Under the pieces are notes generated by a model that saw only the letters and a program-made list of their open reading frames with translations, was not told the origin of the DNA and made no database searches. This document shows positions 54,767 through 63,821 of a stretch of 64,000 nt of DNA, one piece after another. A program made the translations under genes and the position numbers. Location of the stretch: contig CAADGL010000013.1 of the NCBI GenBank assembly GCA_900696525.1, forward strand, positions 1 to 64,000. The letters run 5' to 3'. The stretch's first letter is position 1, and the number at the start of each line of letters is the position of its first letter. This DNA comes from an uncultured Planctomycetota bacterium. GTDB taxonomy: Bacteria; Planctomycetota; Phycisphaerae; UBA1845; Fen-1342.

Positions 54767-55870
54767 TCACGAACGCGCATCGCCTCCGCCGCCCCCAGCG
54801 ACCGGCCCGCCGCCGCGCGTCAGCGGCGTCGGTCCGCGGCCCGCAGGCGGAGGCGCGTCCGGCTCCGGGCGGGCTAAGCCGGCCAGGCTGCTGGCCACCG
54901 GCAGGCGCACCTCAAGCCACTCGGCCGACTCGTCGGTCTGCACCAGGATGTCGGAGCTGTCGGCGGGGATCAGCACGACGTCGCCGCGCGAGAAAGTCCA
55001 GCGGCGGTCCTGCCGCCGCAGGGCGCCGCGGCCCGCGAGCACGATCCACACGGTCATCTCGCAATAGGGCAGCCCCTGGGCGGCGCCGGCGGCCATGCGC
55101 ACCTTGTCGATCATGAACGACTCGCAGCGCACCAGCCGCGTGACGGTGCTCCAGACGCCGCCCGCGTGCGAACGCGGTTGCAGGATCATGTTCGGCGGCA
55201 CGTCCCCCCGGGCGTGCGCCAGCCCCTCGGGCACGTGCAGCGCCCGCGCCAGGCCGTCGAGCCCCACGCGGTCCCAGTCGTACAGCCGGTAGGTCACGTC
55301 CGACGGCGTCTGCACCTCCGCCAGCACCACCCCCGCGCCCAGCGCATGCGGGACACCGCTGGGCAGGTAGTAGCAGCGGCCCGGGCGCGCCGGCCAGCGC
55401 TGGAGCAGCTCGACGATCGCGGCGCTGCCCGCCGCCCGCGCGAGCTGCCCGGGCGTCACCCCGGGCCGCAGGCCAATCCACACCTGCGAGCCCTCGGCCG
55501 CGTCGACGATGTACCACGCCTCGTTCTTGTGCTCGCCGGGAGCCGCGACCCCCGGCCGCGGATGCACCTGCACGCTCAGCGTCTCGCGCGCATCGAGAAA
55601 CTTGATCAGCAGCGGGAACCGCCCGGCGATGAGCTCGGCCCCGCCGAGCAGCCCGCGGCCCCAGGCCGCGACCAGTTCGCCGAGCCCGCGGCCAGCCAGC
55701 TCGCCCTCGCGAACGCGCGATTCCGCGCCGGGCAGGTCCGACAGCTCCCACGATTCGCCGATCGGCGCGTCCGCGGGCAGCCCCTTGCCGAGCAGGTCCG
55801 CCAGGCGGCGGCCGCCCCAAGGCCGTGCCTGGTAGATCGGCTCGAAGATGACGGGCTGGGGCGCAATCAA
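54767..55870 (-). CDS. manA: Mannose-6-phosphate isomerase, class I type
   Basis: ManA interconverts mannose-6-P and fructose-6-P. The zinc-site residues are in VQVHP, KNEAWY and PSGVPHALG, and the fold is a cupin pair. The frame extends to a TTG at 55891, but a TTG at 55870 is the better start. It overlaps the ComEA-like stop as TTGA, and the family N-terminus (FEPIYQARPWGG) follows about 8 residues later. This gives 367 residues. The C-terminal 30 residues are Pro/Gly-rich and probably disordered. Confidence 0.87.
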   Translation of the reverse strand: MIAPQPVIFEPIYQARPWGGRRLADLLGKGLPADAPIGESWELSDLPGAESRVREGELAGRGLGELVAAWGRGLLGGAELIAGRFPLLIKFLDARETLSVQVHPRPGVAAPGEHKNEAWYIVDAAEGSQVWIGLRPGVTPGQLARAAGSAAIVELLQRWPARPGRCYYLPSGVPHALGAGVVLAEVQTPSDVTYRLYDWDRVGLDGLARALHVPEGLAHARGDVPPNMILQPRSHAGGVWSTVTRLVRCESFMIDKVRMAAGAAQGLPYCEMTVWIVLAGRGALRRQDRRWTFSRGDVVLIPADSSDILVQTDESAEWLEVRLPVASSLAGLARPEPDAPPPAGRGPTPLTRGGGPVAGGGGGDARS

Positions 55871-56208
55871 TGGCCGGCGGTTCCGAAACAAAGCAGCGGC
55901 CGAAGGCGCTCAACACGCTGCGGCCCTATGCCGCGGACGAGTTTCAGATCGTCGGCCGTCCGGAAGGCCGGGTGCTCGGCGGCCGCCTCGCGATGCTCGA
56001 CGATCCGCTGCGCCAGGCGCGGCCCGATGCCCGGAAGCAGCTCCAGCTCGGCGCTCGAAGCCGTGTTGGGGTTGACGCGGTGGGCAATGTCGCCGGTGAG
56101 CGGGGCGGCGGTCGCGGAATGCCACAGCGCCGCGCTCGACCACGCGGCCATGCCGGCCAACACGAGCCCGACGGCCACGCTGCTGCGGAACGCGGGCGTG
56201 GGCCTCAT
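55867..56208 (-). CDS. ComEA-like helix-hairpin-helix protein
   Basis: This 113-residue protein has one N-terminal membrane segment (about 9-33) and a ComEA-type DNA-binding domain. The two helix-hairpin-helix motifs show ELELLPGIGPRLAQRI and DLKLVRGIGPQRVERL. ComEA binds incoming DNA in natural transformation and sits outside the membrane. It lies between manA and a GH10-like gene, overlapping both by four bases. No other competence gene is here. Confidence 0.87.
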   Translation of the reverse strand: MRPTPAFRSSVAVGLVLAGMAAWSSAALWHSATAAPLTGDIAHRVNPNTASSAELELLPGIGPRLAQRIVEHREAAAEHPAFRTADDLKLVRGIGPQRVERLRPLLCFGTAGH

Positions 56209-57731
56209 CGCTTCGCCTCCGCCGCCTGGCAGCGTTTCCGCAGGTCGGTCAGGCGCTTCAGCGCCGGCTTGGCGCTGAGGTCGGCGCGCAGAATGCCGCC
56301 GCTCGGGACGGTGTCGTCGCCGCCGTCCACGATCTGCTGAAGGCTGACGCTTTCGATGTAGGGCTTCGAGAGCGCCATCTCGACCAGCTCGCCCAGCCAG
56401 TCGGCCTGTACCGCCTCAGACCAGCCGTCCCGCCACGCGCCGCCCTGGCGCAGCGCATCTGCCGATGACCCGCCGGACGGTTGCGACGGGACGGCGGCGG
56501 CGGTGACGTGAACCGGCTTTCCGAGGTTGGCCAGGCGGTCGAGCAGCGAGCTGACCTGGAAGAAATCCCGCGCGTGGAACCCCTCCGCCGCCAGGCCGAA
56601 GATCAGCCGCACGCCGAGCGCGTCGAAGGCGATGCCGCTCTGCACGGCCATCTCGGCGTAGAGCAGGGGCGGGATCGAGCGCTGATTGCGGGCGTAGTAC
56701 TCGCCCCAGGGCTGGGTCAGCTCAAGCACGACCTGCGCCCGAGCCGAGGTCTGCCGCGCGATGCCGGCGGCCATGCGCGTCAGGTCGATGATCTGCTCGA
56801 ATGTGAAGGGAAAGACGCTGTCCGCGTGCAGACCGGAGGCCACGATCCAATTGTGAATCCTGCCCGCGTAGCGCTTGACGGTGCGGCGGACGTGCTCCTT
56901 GGCGAAGTCGGCGATCGCGTCGTAGTCGTTCTCCCAGATGTACATCCAGTCCGGCACCCAGCTCACGCCGAAGTTCAGCAGCGGCCCGCCGCGCACGCCC
57001 AGAGACGTCTTGCTGAGCGCCCGCAGCAAGCCGTCGGCCTCGTCGTAGCCGGCTTCGTGCTCCTTGGGCTGGATCTCGCGCCAGCAGAACGGCACGCGCA
57101 CGAAATCGAGCGCGGTCTTCGCCCGCTCCAGCGACTCGGCCGCGCTGGGGCGCACGGGCAGCCCGGCGCCCAGAAAGCCGCGCGGCAGCCCGCCCGACTG
57201 CTGCCGGCGCGCGAGGAACACCGAGGCGTGAAACCGCGAGAGCTGCTCCGACGCCGACACGCTGAGGGCCAGCGACTGGTCCGCCAGCTCGGCGGCCTTC
57301 GACGGATCATCGGCATGCTGGAGCGCCGCGACGAACAGGTCGCGGGCGCGGTCGATCGCCGCGGCCACCTCGTCGAGCCCCGGATAGTCGAACAGGCCCC
57401 ACTCCTCGCGCTTGAAGGAGATGCGCATCAGGCGGTGCCGCGCCAGCTCGATGTGCAGGTGATACGGCCCCTCGCGTGACGGCAGCCGCGTGGTCTCGAG
57501 CTGGAGCGTGCCGCACCCGGCCACCGGCCACAGCAGCGACAGCCCGAGCGCTTCGGAATTGCGCGACTCGCAGGTGATCGCCCCGTCGCGCAGGTGCAGC
57601 TCGCCGCGCACCGGCACGCCGTCGGCGCCCATCAGGAACGCACCTTGCAGCTCGGGGCGGAAACCGGCGCCGAGCGTCGGATAGAAGTTGAACTCGTGCA
57701 ACGCGCGACTCTCCAGCGATACGCCCGCCAT
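56205..57731 (-). CDS. GH10-like protein without catalytic glutamates
   Basis: This 508-residue protein has an N-terminal region of about 170 residues and then a TIM-barrel-like part resembling family GH10 xylanases. The GH10 acid/base motif WDVVNE is replaced by NWIVASG, and the nucleophile motif (LGLPVHVTELDV in real enzymes) reads LGKPVHVTAAAV. Supporting GH10-like sequence remains (FDALGVRL, GVSWVPDW). No signal peptide is evident. It is probably not a glycosidase and may bind carbohydrate. The ATG at 57731 was chosen; a start at 57797 is possible. Confidence 0.6.
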   Translation of the reverse strand: MAGVSLESRALHEFNFYPTLGAGFRPELQGAFLMGADGVPVRGELHLRDGAITCESRNSEALGLSLLWPVAGCGTLQLETTRLPSREGPYHLHIELARHRLMRISFKREEWGLFDYPGLDEVAAAIDRARDLFVAALQHADDPSKAAELADQSLALSVSASEQLSRFHASVFLARRQQSGGLPRGFLGAGLPVRPSAAESLERAKTALDFVRVPFCWREIQPKEHEAGYDEADGLLRALSKTSLGVRGGPLLNFGVSWVPDWMYIWENDYDAIADFAKEHVRRTVKRYAGRIHNWIVASGLHADSVFPFTFEQIIDLTRMAAGIARQTSARAQVVLELTQPWGEYYARNQRSIPPLLYAEMAVQSGIAFDALGVRLIFGLAAEGFHARDFFQVSSLLDRLANLGKPVHVTAAAVPSQPSGGSSADALRQGGAWRDGWSEAVQADWLGELVEMALSKPYIESVSLQQIVDGGDDTVPSGGILRADLSAKPALKRLTDLRKRCQAAEAKR

Positions 57732-57819
57732 CTTAGGCCCGGAACACGCGCCTGCAAAACGCGGCCCCCGCGCCCGCACGACGCGCCGCCCCGCCACGGC
57801 GCCGTCACCGGGCCGACCG

Positions 57820-59169
57820 CTATGGCTCTGCCGGAGCCTGCGCAGTGATCCAGCCCGCCAGACGTTCGATCAGCGCCCCGGACACGTGCCCAGCACGGCC
57901 GTACTCCTCCGGCGAAGACAGCCCCCGGCCCTCCATGAACAAGTGGTTCAAGGCCTCGAACAGCTCGAACGTCACGTTATCACGGCCCGCCAGCCCCTCC
58001 CGCCAGAGCTCGAAGTCCTGCTTCGACACCTGGTAGTCGCGGCCGCCGTGACAGATGAGCACCGGCAGCTTCAGCGCGCGCGCCGCGCCCATCACGTCCA
58101 GCGCGTGCATCCGCGCCAGGTACCGGGCCGACAGGCCGGCGTCCGCCGGGGCCGCGGCCAGGTCGCCGGAGCGCACGGCGGCGACCAGGGCGCGAATGGC
58201 GTCGAGCTGTTCGCGCTCCTCGTCGGTGACGACGCCGTCGAAGTTCGCGATGTAGGTGACCTGCTCTTCGAGCAGGTCGACGATCGAGCGCGGGCTGCCG
58301 GCCAGGAGCGCGATGCCGGCCAGCTTCCCGTCGCGCCGGGCGATGAGCGGCGCCGCCATCGCCCCCAGACTGTGCCCCACAACGAAGACACGCCGCGCGT
58401 CGACCTCGGGCGCTTCCCGGAGCGCGCGCACCGCGGCGAGCGCGTCGTCGACCGTCTCGTCGTCCAGCGTCCACTCATCGGCCTGCTTGAAGTTCGGATA
58501 CGCCTTGGTGCGCTTCTCGTAGCGCAGCACGGCGACCCCGCGGGTCGCCAGGCCCCAGGCCAGGTCGCGGAAGGGCTTGTTCGGCCCGATCGTCTCGTCG
58601 CGGTCGTGTGGCCCCGAGCCGTGCACCAGCACCACGCCCGGCAGCGGCCCGTCGCGCTTCGGCAGCGTCAGCGTGCCCTTCAGCTCGAGGCCCGCCGACG
58701 CGCGCGACGCGACAACCTCGCGCTCGCTGAACGCCTGCTTATCCACGTACGGCGCCACCGGCGCGTTCGGGTCGTCGCGCGGCTCGATCCGGTCGAGCCA
58801 CAGCCCCGTCAGCCGATCCTCACTGTCGAGCACGAGGCGGATCACCGCCTCCCCTCGCTCGTGACGACACGTCAGGCTCACCGCGTGCCAGGGCGCTGAA
58901 GCCCGCACCTGGCTGCGTTCGATCGCCTGGTATCGGCCAAGCTGGAACTCCAGCCTCTCATACAGCCCCTTGCACGCGTCCGCGGTCAGCACCGCGCGCA
59001 TCTTGTCGTCCCCAGCCGCCGCGAACGCCGCGAACTTCCTGTCCGTCATCAGTTGCCACAGCTCGCGGGCCCTGCGGTCCTTGGCGGCGTCGTCGGCGGT
59101 CGGCGCCGCCGCGACGATCAGCAGCCCGAGCGCCGCAACCAGCCCGGCGCGCATCCATCCGCCGCTCAT
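57820..59169 (-). CDS. Secreted alpha/beta hydrolase with DUF3887-like N-terminus
   Basis: This 449-residue exported protein has a signal peptide (about 1-24). An N-terminal domain of about 120 residues resembles DUF3887 (ELWQLMTDRKFAAFAAAG), and an alpha/beta hydrolase follows. The nucleophile elbow is GHSLG, the oxyanion region is VLVHGSGPHDRDE, and the histidine is in ALNHLFM. Such proteins are esterases or peptidases. GGGAGG precedes the ATG, and the ATG overlaps the stop of the zinc-ribbon gene (ATGA). Confidence 0.85.
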   Translation of the reverse strand: MSGGWMRAGLVAALGLLIVAAAPTADDAAKDRRARELWQLMTDRKFAAFAAAGDDKMRAVLTADACKGLYERLEFQLGRYQAIERSQVRASAPWHAVSLTCRHERGEAVIRLVLDSEDRLTGLWLDRIEPRDDPNAPVAPYVDKQAFSEREVVASRASAGLELKGTLTLPKRDGPLPGVVLVHGSGPHDRDETIGPNKPFRDLAWGLATRGVAVLRYEKRTKAYPNFKQADEWTLDDETVDDALAAVRALREAPEVDARRVFVVGHSLGAMAAPLIARRDGKLAGIALLAGSPRSIVDLLEEQVTYIANFDGVVTDEEREQLDAIRALVAAVRSGDLAAAPADAGLSARYLARMHALDVMGAARALKLPVLICHGGRDYQVSKQDFELWREGLAGRDNVTFELFEALNHLFMEGRGLSSPEEYGRAGHVSGALIERLAGWITAQAPAEP

Positions 59170-59759
59170 AATCCGCCTCCCATCGACATGACGACCAGCG
59201 ACCCTGTGCAGAGGCACAACAGAAAGAGCCCCGACACGCTCACGCTGAGCATTCCCTGCCAGTTGCCGCGCGGCCGCAGAACCAGGGCCGCCACCCCCAG
59301 CGCCAGACCAAGCCCGACCAGCAACGTCCCGACCAGCTGCGTCGCCACCAGCCACGGGTGCTTCTGCACCACGAGCTGGTTGAATTCCTGGATCTGCTTC
59401 ATCGTGGGCTGCTGTGGCGGCGGAAACTGCTGGAAGAGGATCACCGTCTGGCCTATCACGCAGCACACGTACAGTACGACCGCCAGCCCCGTGCAGATCA
59501 GGGACCAGCGCCCCATCTGGCGGCCCAGCGCCGCTCGTGGCGCTTCGGGATGCGGCGGTCCGGGGGTGTGGACCACCGCCTCGCCCGTGGCCCGGTCGGC
59601 GTTTACCGGGCTGGCCACGGGCATCCCGGGGCGGTAGGTGCTCGTCCGGGGCACCTGGGCCACACTGCCGCAAAAAGGACAGGTCGCGGCCAACCCGGCG
59701 TGCTGGTCATCGACCTCGATGGGTTTCGTGCAATTCGCGCAATAGAACTGGATGGCCAT
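59166..59759 (-). CDS. Zinc-ribbon membrane protein of unknown function
   Basis: This 197-residue protein starts with a zinc ribbon (C7-x2-C10, then C27-x2-C30) at the cytosolic N-terminus. A Pro-rich linker and three membrane segments (about 87-107, 140-162, 170-190) follow. This small family is common in Planctomycetes and has no known job. It is coupled by ATGA to the alpha/beta hydrolase gene downstream. Confidence 0.75.
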   Translation of the reverse strand: MAIQFYCANCTKPIEVDDQHAGLAATCPFCGSVAQVPRTSTYRPGMPVASPVNADRATGEAVVHTPGPPHPEAPRAALGRQMGRWSLICTGLAVVLYVCCVIGQTVILFQQFPPPQQPTMKQIQEFNQLVVQKHPWLVATQLVGTLLVGLGLALGVAALVLRPRGNWQGMLSVSVSGLFLLCLCTGSLVVMSMGGGL

Positions 59760-59937
59760 GCTGATGCCTGATGCCTGCCTCGGGCGCGGTCTGCCGGGCG
59801 CGCCCCCCCGGGCTGGCCGCCCGGGACCCTCCGCCAGAATCCCGGCGGACTCCTGTGCATGCGGCATGATAACGGGGATGGGGTTGGCGCGTCGCGGAGG
59901 GGATGAGCGCCGAGGGCGCGCCGTCAACAAGTCCGCC

Positions 59938-59966
59938 TTTACTTCGTGAACGGTTGCGGTTATACT
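59938..59966 (+). promoter_or_regulatory. Sigma-70-like promoter upstream of the small-protein/PAP2 operon
   Basis: TTTACT (59938-59943) and TATACT (59961-59966) are 17 bases apart. This would start transcription near 59973 and give a leader of about 275 bases before the ATG at 60250. The hairpin at 60065-60100 then lies inside the leader. Confidence 0.55.
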
Positions 59967-60064
59967 TGGCGTGACTGCGAGCCTTGCCTTTGCACCAAAC
60001 AGGCGCCCCGGCGGTGCGAACCGGTCCCTTTTCGTCTGACGAATCTTTAGGATGTCGGGAGGAG

Positions 60065-60100
60065 CCCGGCGTCGGCGTGGGATTGCTCACGCCGACGCCG
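60065..60100. promoter_or_regulatory. Perfect 14-bp hairpin in the leader
   Basis: CCGGCGTCGGCGTG (60065-60078) and CACGCCGACGCCGG (60087-60100) are exactly complementary around an 8-base loop. CCCATTTT follows, a weak T-run. It could be an attenuator, a processing site or a REP-like element. There is no downstream T-run long enough to call it a terminator with confidence. Confidence 0.55.
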
Positions 60101-60249
60101 GCCCATTTTCGCGCGCGACGCCCGCTGACGGCGGTGCACGGGCGCGTGTCGTGCGTCGGCCCGCACACTCGCGGATGGATGGCGGCGCGAGTACCATCCG
60201 GCTCGACCGGTTGAGGTGGCCCGCGCATGCCGCGCCTCGGGAGGCTCAT

Positions 60250-60444
60250 ATGACCGTAACCGTCCGTCAAGCGCTGCGTTTTGGTTGCGGCCTTGCCGCC
60301 TTCGGCCTGGCCTTGCAGTTTGGATCGTGCACCGTCGGCGACCCGCGCTTCTTCGCCGCGAGCACGCTGGCCGAGGCCGCGACCGCGGCCATCGTGGCGA
60401 CGCTCGCCGGCTCGTTCTTCAACAGCCTGTTCGGGCAGGCCTGA
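60250..60444 (+). CDS. Small exported or membrane protein, 64 residues
   Basis: A GGGAGG site lies just before the ATG at 60250. The protein has a hydrophobic N-terminus ending in LALQFGSC, which could be a lipobox, and a second hydrophobic stretch (about 46-58). Its stop overlaps the PAP2 phosphatase start (TGATG), so it is the first gene of that operon. No family is recognised. Confidence 0.65.
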   Translation: MTVTVRQALRFGCGLAAFGLALQFGSCTVGDPRFFAASTLAEAATAAIVATLAGSFFNSLFGQA

Positions 60445-61058
60445 TGCAGCGGACGCGGCCCCGGCGTTCGCGCGGCGCGCTGCTGCTGGTGGTGGGGGCG
60501 ATCGCCGCCTGCGGCGCGGTCGCGCTCGACCAGGCGCTGAGCAACTGGCTCAGCAGCCCCCCGCTGCGGCCGCGCCTCGAAGCCATCCTGGCGGTGCTGC
60601 TCTTTGTTTCTATCTACGTGGTCGTCATCGGCGTCCTCTCCGCGTTTGCGAACCGGACGCGGCTGATCATCGGCTTTCTGACGACGGTGCTGGCGTCGGC
60701 GGCAACGGTCCACGTGCTGAAGTGGGCGATCGGGCGCGCCCGGCCGCGGCTCAACGAGGGGCCGCTCAGCTTCGCCCCCTTCCAGGGCCTGCCGGACCAC
60801 GACGCCTTTCCCAGCGGCCACTGCCTGGCGGTCGGCGTACTGGCCGGGCTGCTGGCCGTGTACTTCGGCCGCGGACGATGGCTGTTCCTGGCGCTGGCGG
60901 GAATCGTCGGGGTCGAGCGCATCGTCACGCGCTGGCACTATCTTTCCGACGTGATCGCGGGGTTCGGCCTGGCGGCGCTGATGATCTGGCTGTGCCGGCG
61001 CGTGCTCGGGCCGGCGTACTACCATACGGGCATCGAACGCGCCAGGCCGCACGACTGA
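60444..61058 (+). CDS. PAP2-family membrane phosphatase
   Basis: This 204-residue integral membrane protein has the acid phosphatase/vanadium haloperoxidase motif set: KWAIGRARPR (motif 1), FPSGH (motif 2) and RWHYLSD (motif 3, histidine and aspartate present). Family members dephosphorylate lipid phosphates such as undecaprenyl pyrophosphate or phosphatidate. The position between a small exported protein and a glycosyltransferase suggests a cell-envelope lipid or glycan step. Confidence 0.9.
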   Translation: MQRTRPRRSRGALLLVVGAIAACGAVALDQALSNWLSSPPLRPRLEAILAVLLFVSIYVVVIGVLSAFANRTRLIIGFLTTVLASAATVHVLKWAIGRARPRLNEGPLSFAPFQGLPDHDAFPSGHCLAVGVLAGLLAVYFGRGRWLFLALAGIVGVERIVTRWHYLSDVIAGFGLAALMIWLCRRVLGPAYYHTGIERARPHD

Positions 61059-61094
61059 CCTGCAAGAAAGACCCCTTGCCGCCTTGAGGAGCCG

Positions 61095-62381
61095 ATGAGA
61101 GTCGCCCTGTTGGCCGCCGGCGCCGCGGGCATGGTCTGCGGCAGTTGCCTGCGAGACAATCGCCTGGCCGCCACGCTGCGCGAGCAGGGCCGCGACGTGT
61201 CGCTCATCCCGCTCTACACCCCCATCCGCACCGACGAGATCGACGCCAGCGCCCCCACGGTGTACTTCGGCGGCATCAACGTCTTCCTCCAGCAGAAGGC
61301 CGGGTTGTTCCGCGCGCTGCCACGTTTCTTCGACCGGCTGCTCGATGCCGACTGGCTGCTGCGGCGGCTGCGCGGACCGGGCCGCATCGACCCGCGCACG
61401 CTTGGTGAGCTGACCGTCTCGGTCCTGCGCGGCGAGCACGGCTTGCAGCGCAAGGAGGTCGAGCGGCTGGCCGACGCGCTGGCGCGCGGCCGCTTCGACG
61501 TAGTGAACCTCCCGAATCTCATGTTCACTGGCGTCGCGGCGCACCTCCGGCGCCGCCTGGGCGTCCCGGTCGTGTGCACGCTCAGCGGCGAGGACATCTT
61601 CCTCGACAACCTGCCAGAGCCTTACCGCGCCCATTGCTTCGAGCTCATCCGCCGCGCCGCCGAAGACATCGACGTCTACGTCGCGCTCACTGATTACTAC
61701 GCGCGCCACGCCGCCGGACACTTCGGCCTGCCGCGTGAGCGCATCGAGACCGTCCGTATGGGCGTGCGCGTCGGCGACTTCGCGGCGGCCGCACCGCAGC
61801 CGGCGCCGTTCACCATCGGCTACCTGGCGCGCATCTGCCCCGACAAGGGACTCGAGCACCTGGTGGAGGCGTTTGTCCGGCTGCGAAGCGCCGGGCGGGC
61901 GTGTCGGCTGCGGGTCGCGGGATGGATGAGCGCGAGCGACGCCGGCTACCTGGCGCGCGTTCGCGGCCGGTTGGATCGCGCCGGGCTGGCGTCCGAGGCG
62001 GACTTCCTCGGCGAGGTCACGCGCGCCCAGAAACTCGACCTGCTCCGCTCGCTGCACGTGTTGTGCGTGCCAACCGTCTATCCCGAAGCCAAGGGGCTGT
62101 ACGTCCTCGAAGCGCTCGCCGCCGGCGTGCCGGTCGTTCTGCCGGACCACGGCTCGTTCCGCGAGCTGGTCTCGGACACCGGCGGGGGGTTGCTGTTTCC
62201 GCCCGGCGACGCCGGGGCGGCGGCAGCGGCGCTGGCGCGGGTTCATGATGAGCCTGCGCTGCGCGGCGTGTTGGCGGTTCGTGGCCGTGCTGCGGTTCAC
62301 CAGCAGCATACGGACGAGGCGATGGCGCGCTCGATGTGGGCCTTGTATGAGCGGGTCGGACAGTCCCGGGAATCTTCGTAA
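61095..62381 (+). CDS. Family 4 glycosyltransferase
   Basis: This 428-residue GT-B enzyme has the C-terminal donor-site signature PEAKGLYVLEALAAG, with the E-x7-E arrangement of retaining GT4 enzymes. It also has a glycine-rich N-terminal loop (AAGAAGMVCGSCLRDN). The acceptor is unknown. It starts at ATG 61095, 36 bases after the PAP2 gene, and ends the operon; no clear terminator with a T-run follows. Confidence 0.88.
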   Translation: MRVALLAAGAAGMVCGSCLRDNRLAATLREQGRDVSLIPLYTPIRTDEIDASAPTVYFGGINVFLQQKAGLFRALPRFFDRLLDADWLLRRLRGPGRIDPRTLGELTVSVLRGEHGLQRKEVERLADALARGRFDVVNLPNLMFTGVAAHLRRRLGVPVVCTLSGEDIFLDNLPEPYRAHCFELIRRAAEDIDVYVALTDYYARHAAGHFGLPRERIETVRMGVRVGDFAAAAPQPAPFTIGYLARICPDKGLEHLVEAFVRLRSAGRACRLRVAGWMSASDAGYLARVRGRLDRAGLASEADFLGEVTRAQKLDLLRSLHVLCVPTVYPEAKGLYVLEALAAGVPVVLPDHGSFRELVSDTGGGLLFPPGDAGAAAAALARVHDEPALRGVLAVRGRAAVHQQHTDEAMARSMWALYERVGQSRESS

Positions 62382-63267
62382 CCGCTCCCGGACGGCGCCA
62401 AAAAATTCGGGTGCAGTCCAGTCCAAGTGTCCATTCAGGGCAGGGGGTTGGGTTTCGAGCGAGGGTATCCATTCCGTGACCCCCGTCCGAAGAGCGGGGG
62501 CTTGGAATGGCGGACCAGTTGGTTGGACGACACCCGAGAGAGTCGGGGCGGCGGAACGCCGCCGAAGAATGACTACGGCAAGACCTCCATGTCCTACCGA
62601 GTCGGTCGGTCGCCGCAGCCCGTCCGTGAGCTGCATCGCTGACCGGAAAAGACTTTTCAAAAACCCGCGCCGGAGCGCCTCGAGCCGACGTGGCCTCAGA
62701 ACGGTCGATCAGGAAACCGCTGAACTGCCGTCTACGGATATCGGCGGTGGCGGCGGTGAATCCGAAGCAAATTCTTAGCTACGCACCGCAAAAACGCCGT
62801 GGTTTCGCTGGACCCGCCCTTCGGCCATCCGCCTTGCGCACTAGATGTGGGCTCGTTTCGCGCCGCTGCGATACCGCATCTTGTGGTCCCTGCCCCCGTA
62901 ATCGGTATAAGCCAGGGCCGGCAAAAAAGGCGTGGTTTTTTCTGGGGGGATCGCCGCTGAAACCGGTTCCGAACGCGCGGCCGCAAGCTCCAGCCCTCCA
63001 GACGCGGGCCGTCCAGGCACGGCGAAACAGCCGAGCCTTCGCAGCGGGATTGGTCTTTAGATAAGGCAGTTTCAGAACCAGGTCAGCCAGGCGCCGTTCG
63101 CCTCGCCGTTACGCCGTTGTTGCGCCGCGCGCGTCGCGATGAGGCATAATTCTCGTGGCCGAGTGGCCGGATTCCTCGTTGCCTGAGGCCCGAGTAGAGA
63201 GATGCCCGTGACGCCTTCATTTCACAACACCTCGCCGGTTTGTCCCGGCGCACCGGAGATTGCACCC
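62382..63267. other. Long non-coding stretch
   Basis: I find no convincing gene in these 886 bases. Open frames are short, start without ribosome-binding sites and give no recognisable product. The left part (62469-62563) is strongly structured and listed separately. Further right, GCAAAAACGCCGTGG (62788-62802) and GCAAAAAAGGCGTGG (62921-62935) are imperfect direct repeats. The middle seems less GC-rich than the flanking genes. Remnant or RNA gene cannot be told apart here. Confidence 0.6.
62469..62563. ncRNA. Candidate structured RNA or structured repeat
   Basis: Three hairpins stand in a row. CCATTCC/GGAATGG (62469-62475, 62504-62510) encloses CCCCCG/CGGGGG (62480-62485, 62495-62500), with a small internal loop. 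Then CCCGA/TCGGG follows around GAGAG (62533-62547), then GGCGGCG/CGCCGCC around GAA (62547-62563), sharing one base with the second. It matches no RNA family I know. It might instead be a dispersed structured repeat. No copy elsewhere in the window. Confidence 0.35.
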
Positions 63268-63807
63268 ATGAAATGGTCGTTACCGAGCCGTGTCGCGGGC
63301 GCCTTCCTGCTCGTGACTGTCCCGTCGCTGGCGGCAAGCCAGGACGCGCCCCCCTCGCAGACTGACGAGTCGCGCATCGTCCCCTACGTGACGTGGTCCG
63401 GCCCCGACAGCCGCGTGACCCAGCGCGGCTGTTTCCGTGCCCGGAACGAGCAGCAGTGGCTGGAGCTCTGGGAGCGGCACGCGGGCCCGGCCCGGCGCGA
63501 CAACGTCAACCGCCCGTTCATCCCGCGAGTCAACTTCGACGCCTGCGAGGTCGTCGCCATTTTCGAGGGCGACTCGCACAACTCCAGCGGCGTATACCTG
63601 TGCGAACTGGTCCGCGCCGGCGACGAGTGGCGGCTGCGCTACGATGAGCACACTTTTCAGACCGCGGGCCCGGGGGGCGGGGCCGTGGCGGTCCGGCCGT
63701 TTGCGCTCTTCGTCCTGCCGAAGCTGGACGGGCCGATCGTGGTCGAGCAGAACGTCCAGGGGCTGAAGGACCATCCGGCCAAGTGGAAGGAGCGCGCCCG
63801 GCTGTGA
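63268..63807 (+). CDS. Secreted protein of unknown function
   Basis: This 179-residue protein has a typical signal peptide (about 1-24, MKWSLPSRVAG to SLAAS). A compact domain follows with PYVTWSGPDSRVTQRGCF, FDACEVVAIFEGDS and a conserved-looking end (FVLPKLDGPIVVEQNVQ). I cannot assign it to a family with confidence. I chose the ATG at 63268 for the signal peptide (GGAG at about 9 bases); an ATG at 63202 would prepend an unrelated stretch. Confidence 0.72.
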   Translation: MKWSLPSRVAGAFLLVTVPSLAASQDAPPSQTDESRIVPYVTWSGPDSRVTQRGCFRARNEQQWLELWERHAGPARRDNVNRPFIPRVNFDACEVVAIFEGDSHNSSGVYLCELVRAGDEWRLRYDEHTFQTAGPGGGAVAVRPFALFVLPKLDGPIVVEQNVQGLKDHPAKWKERARL

Positions 63808-63821
63808 AGGCAGGCGGCGCG

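Larger units (their letters stand above)
59760..60249. other. Divergent intergenic region with promoter and strong hairpin
   Basis: This 490-base gap lies between the zinc-ribbon gene (minus) and the small-protein gene (plus). It holds a good sigma-70-like promoter (59938-59966) and a 14-bp hairpin (60065-60100), listed separately. The rest contains no convincing gene. Confidence 0.6.

Noticed and set aside
60267..62660. A 797-residue minus-strand frame over the PAP2 and glycosyltransferase genes
   Set aside because: Antisense to two genes with intact motifs, Arg/Gln-rich, with no family features; the same applies to other long shadows such as 37408-39924 and 15859-17472.
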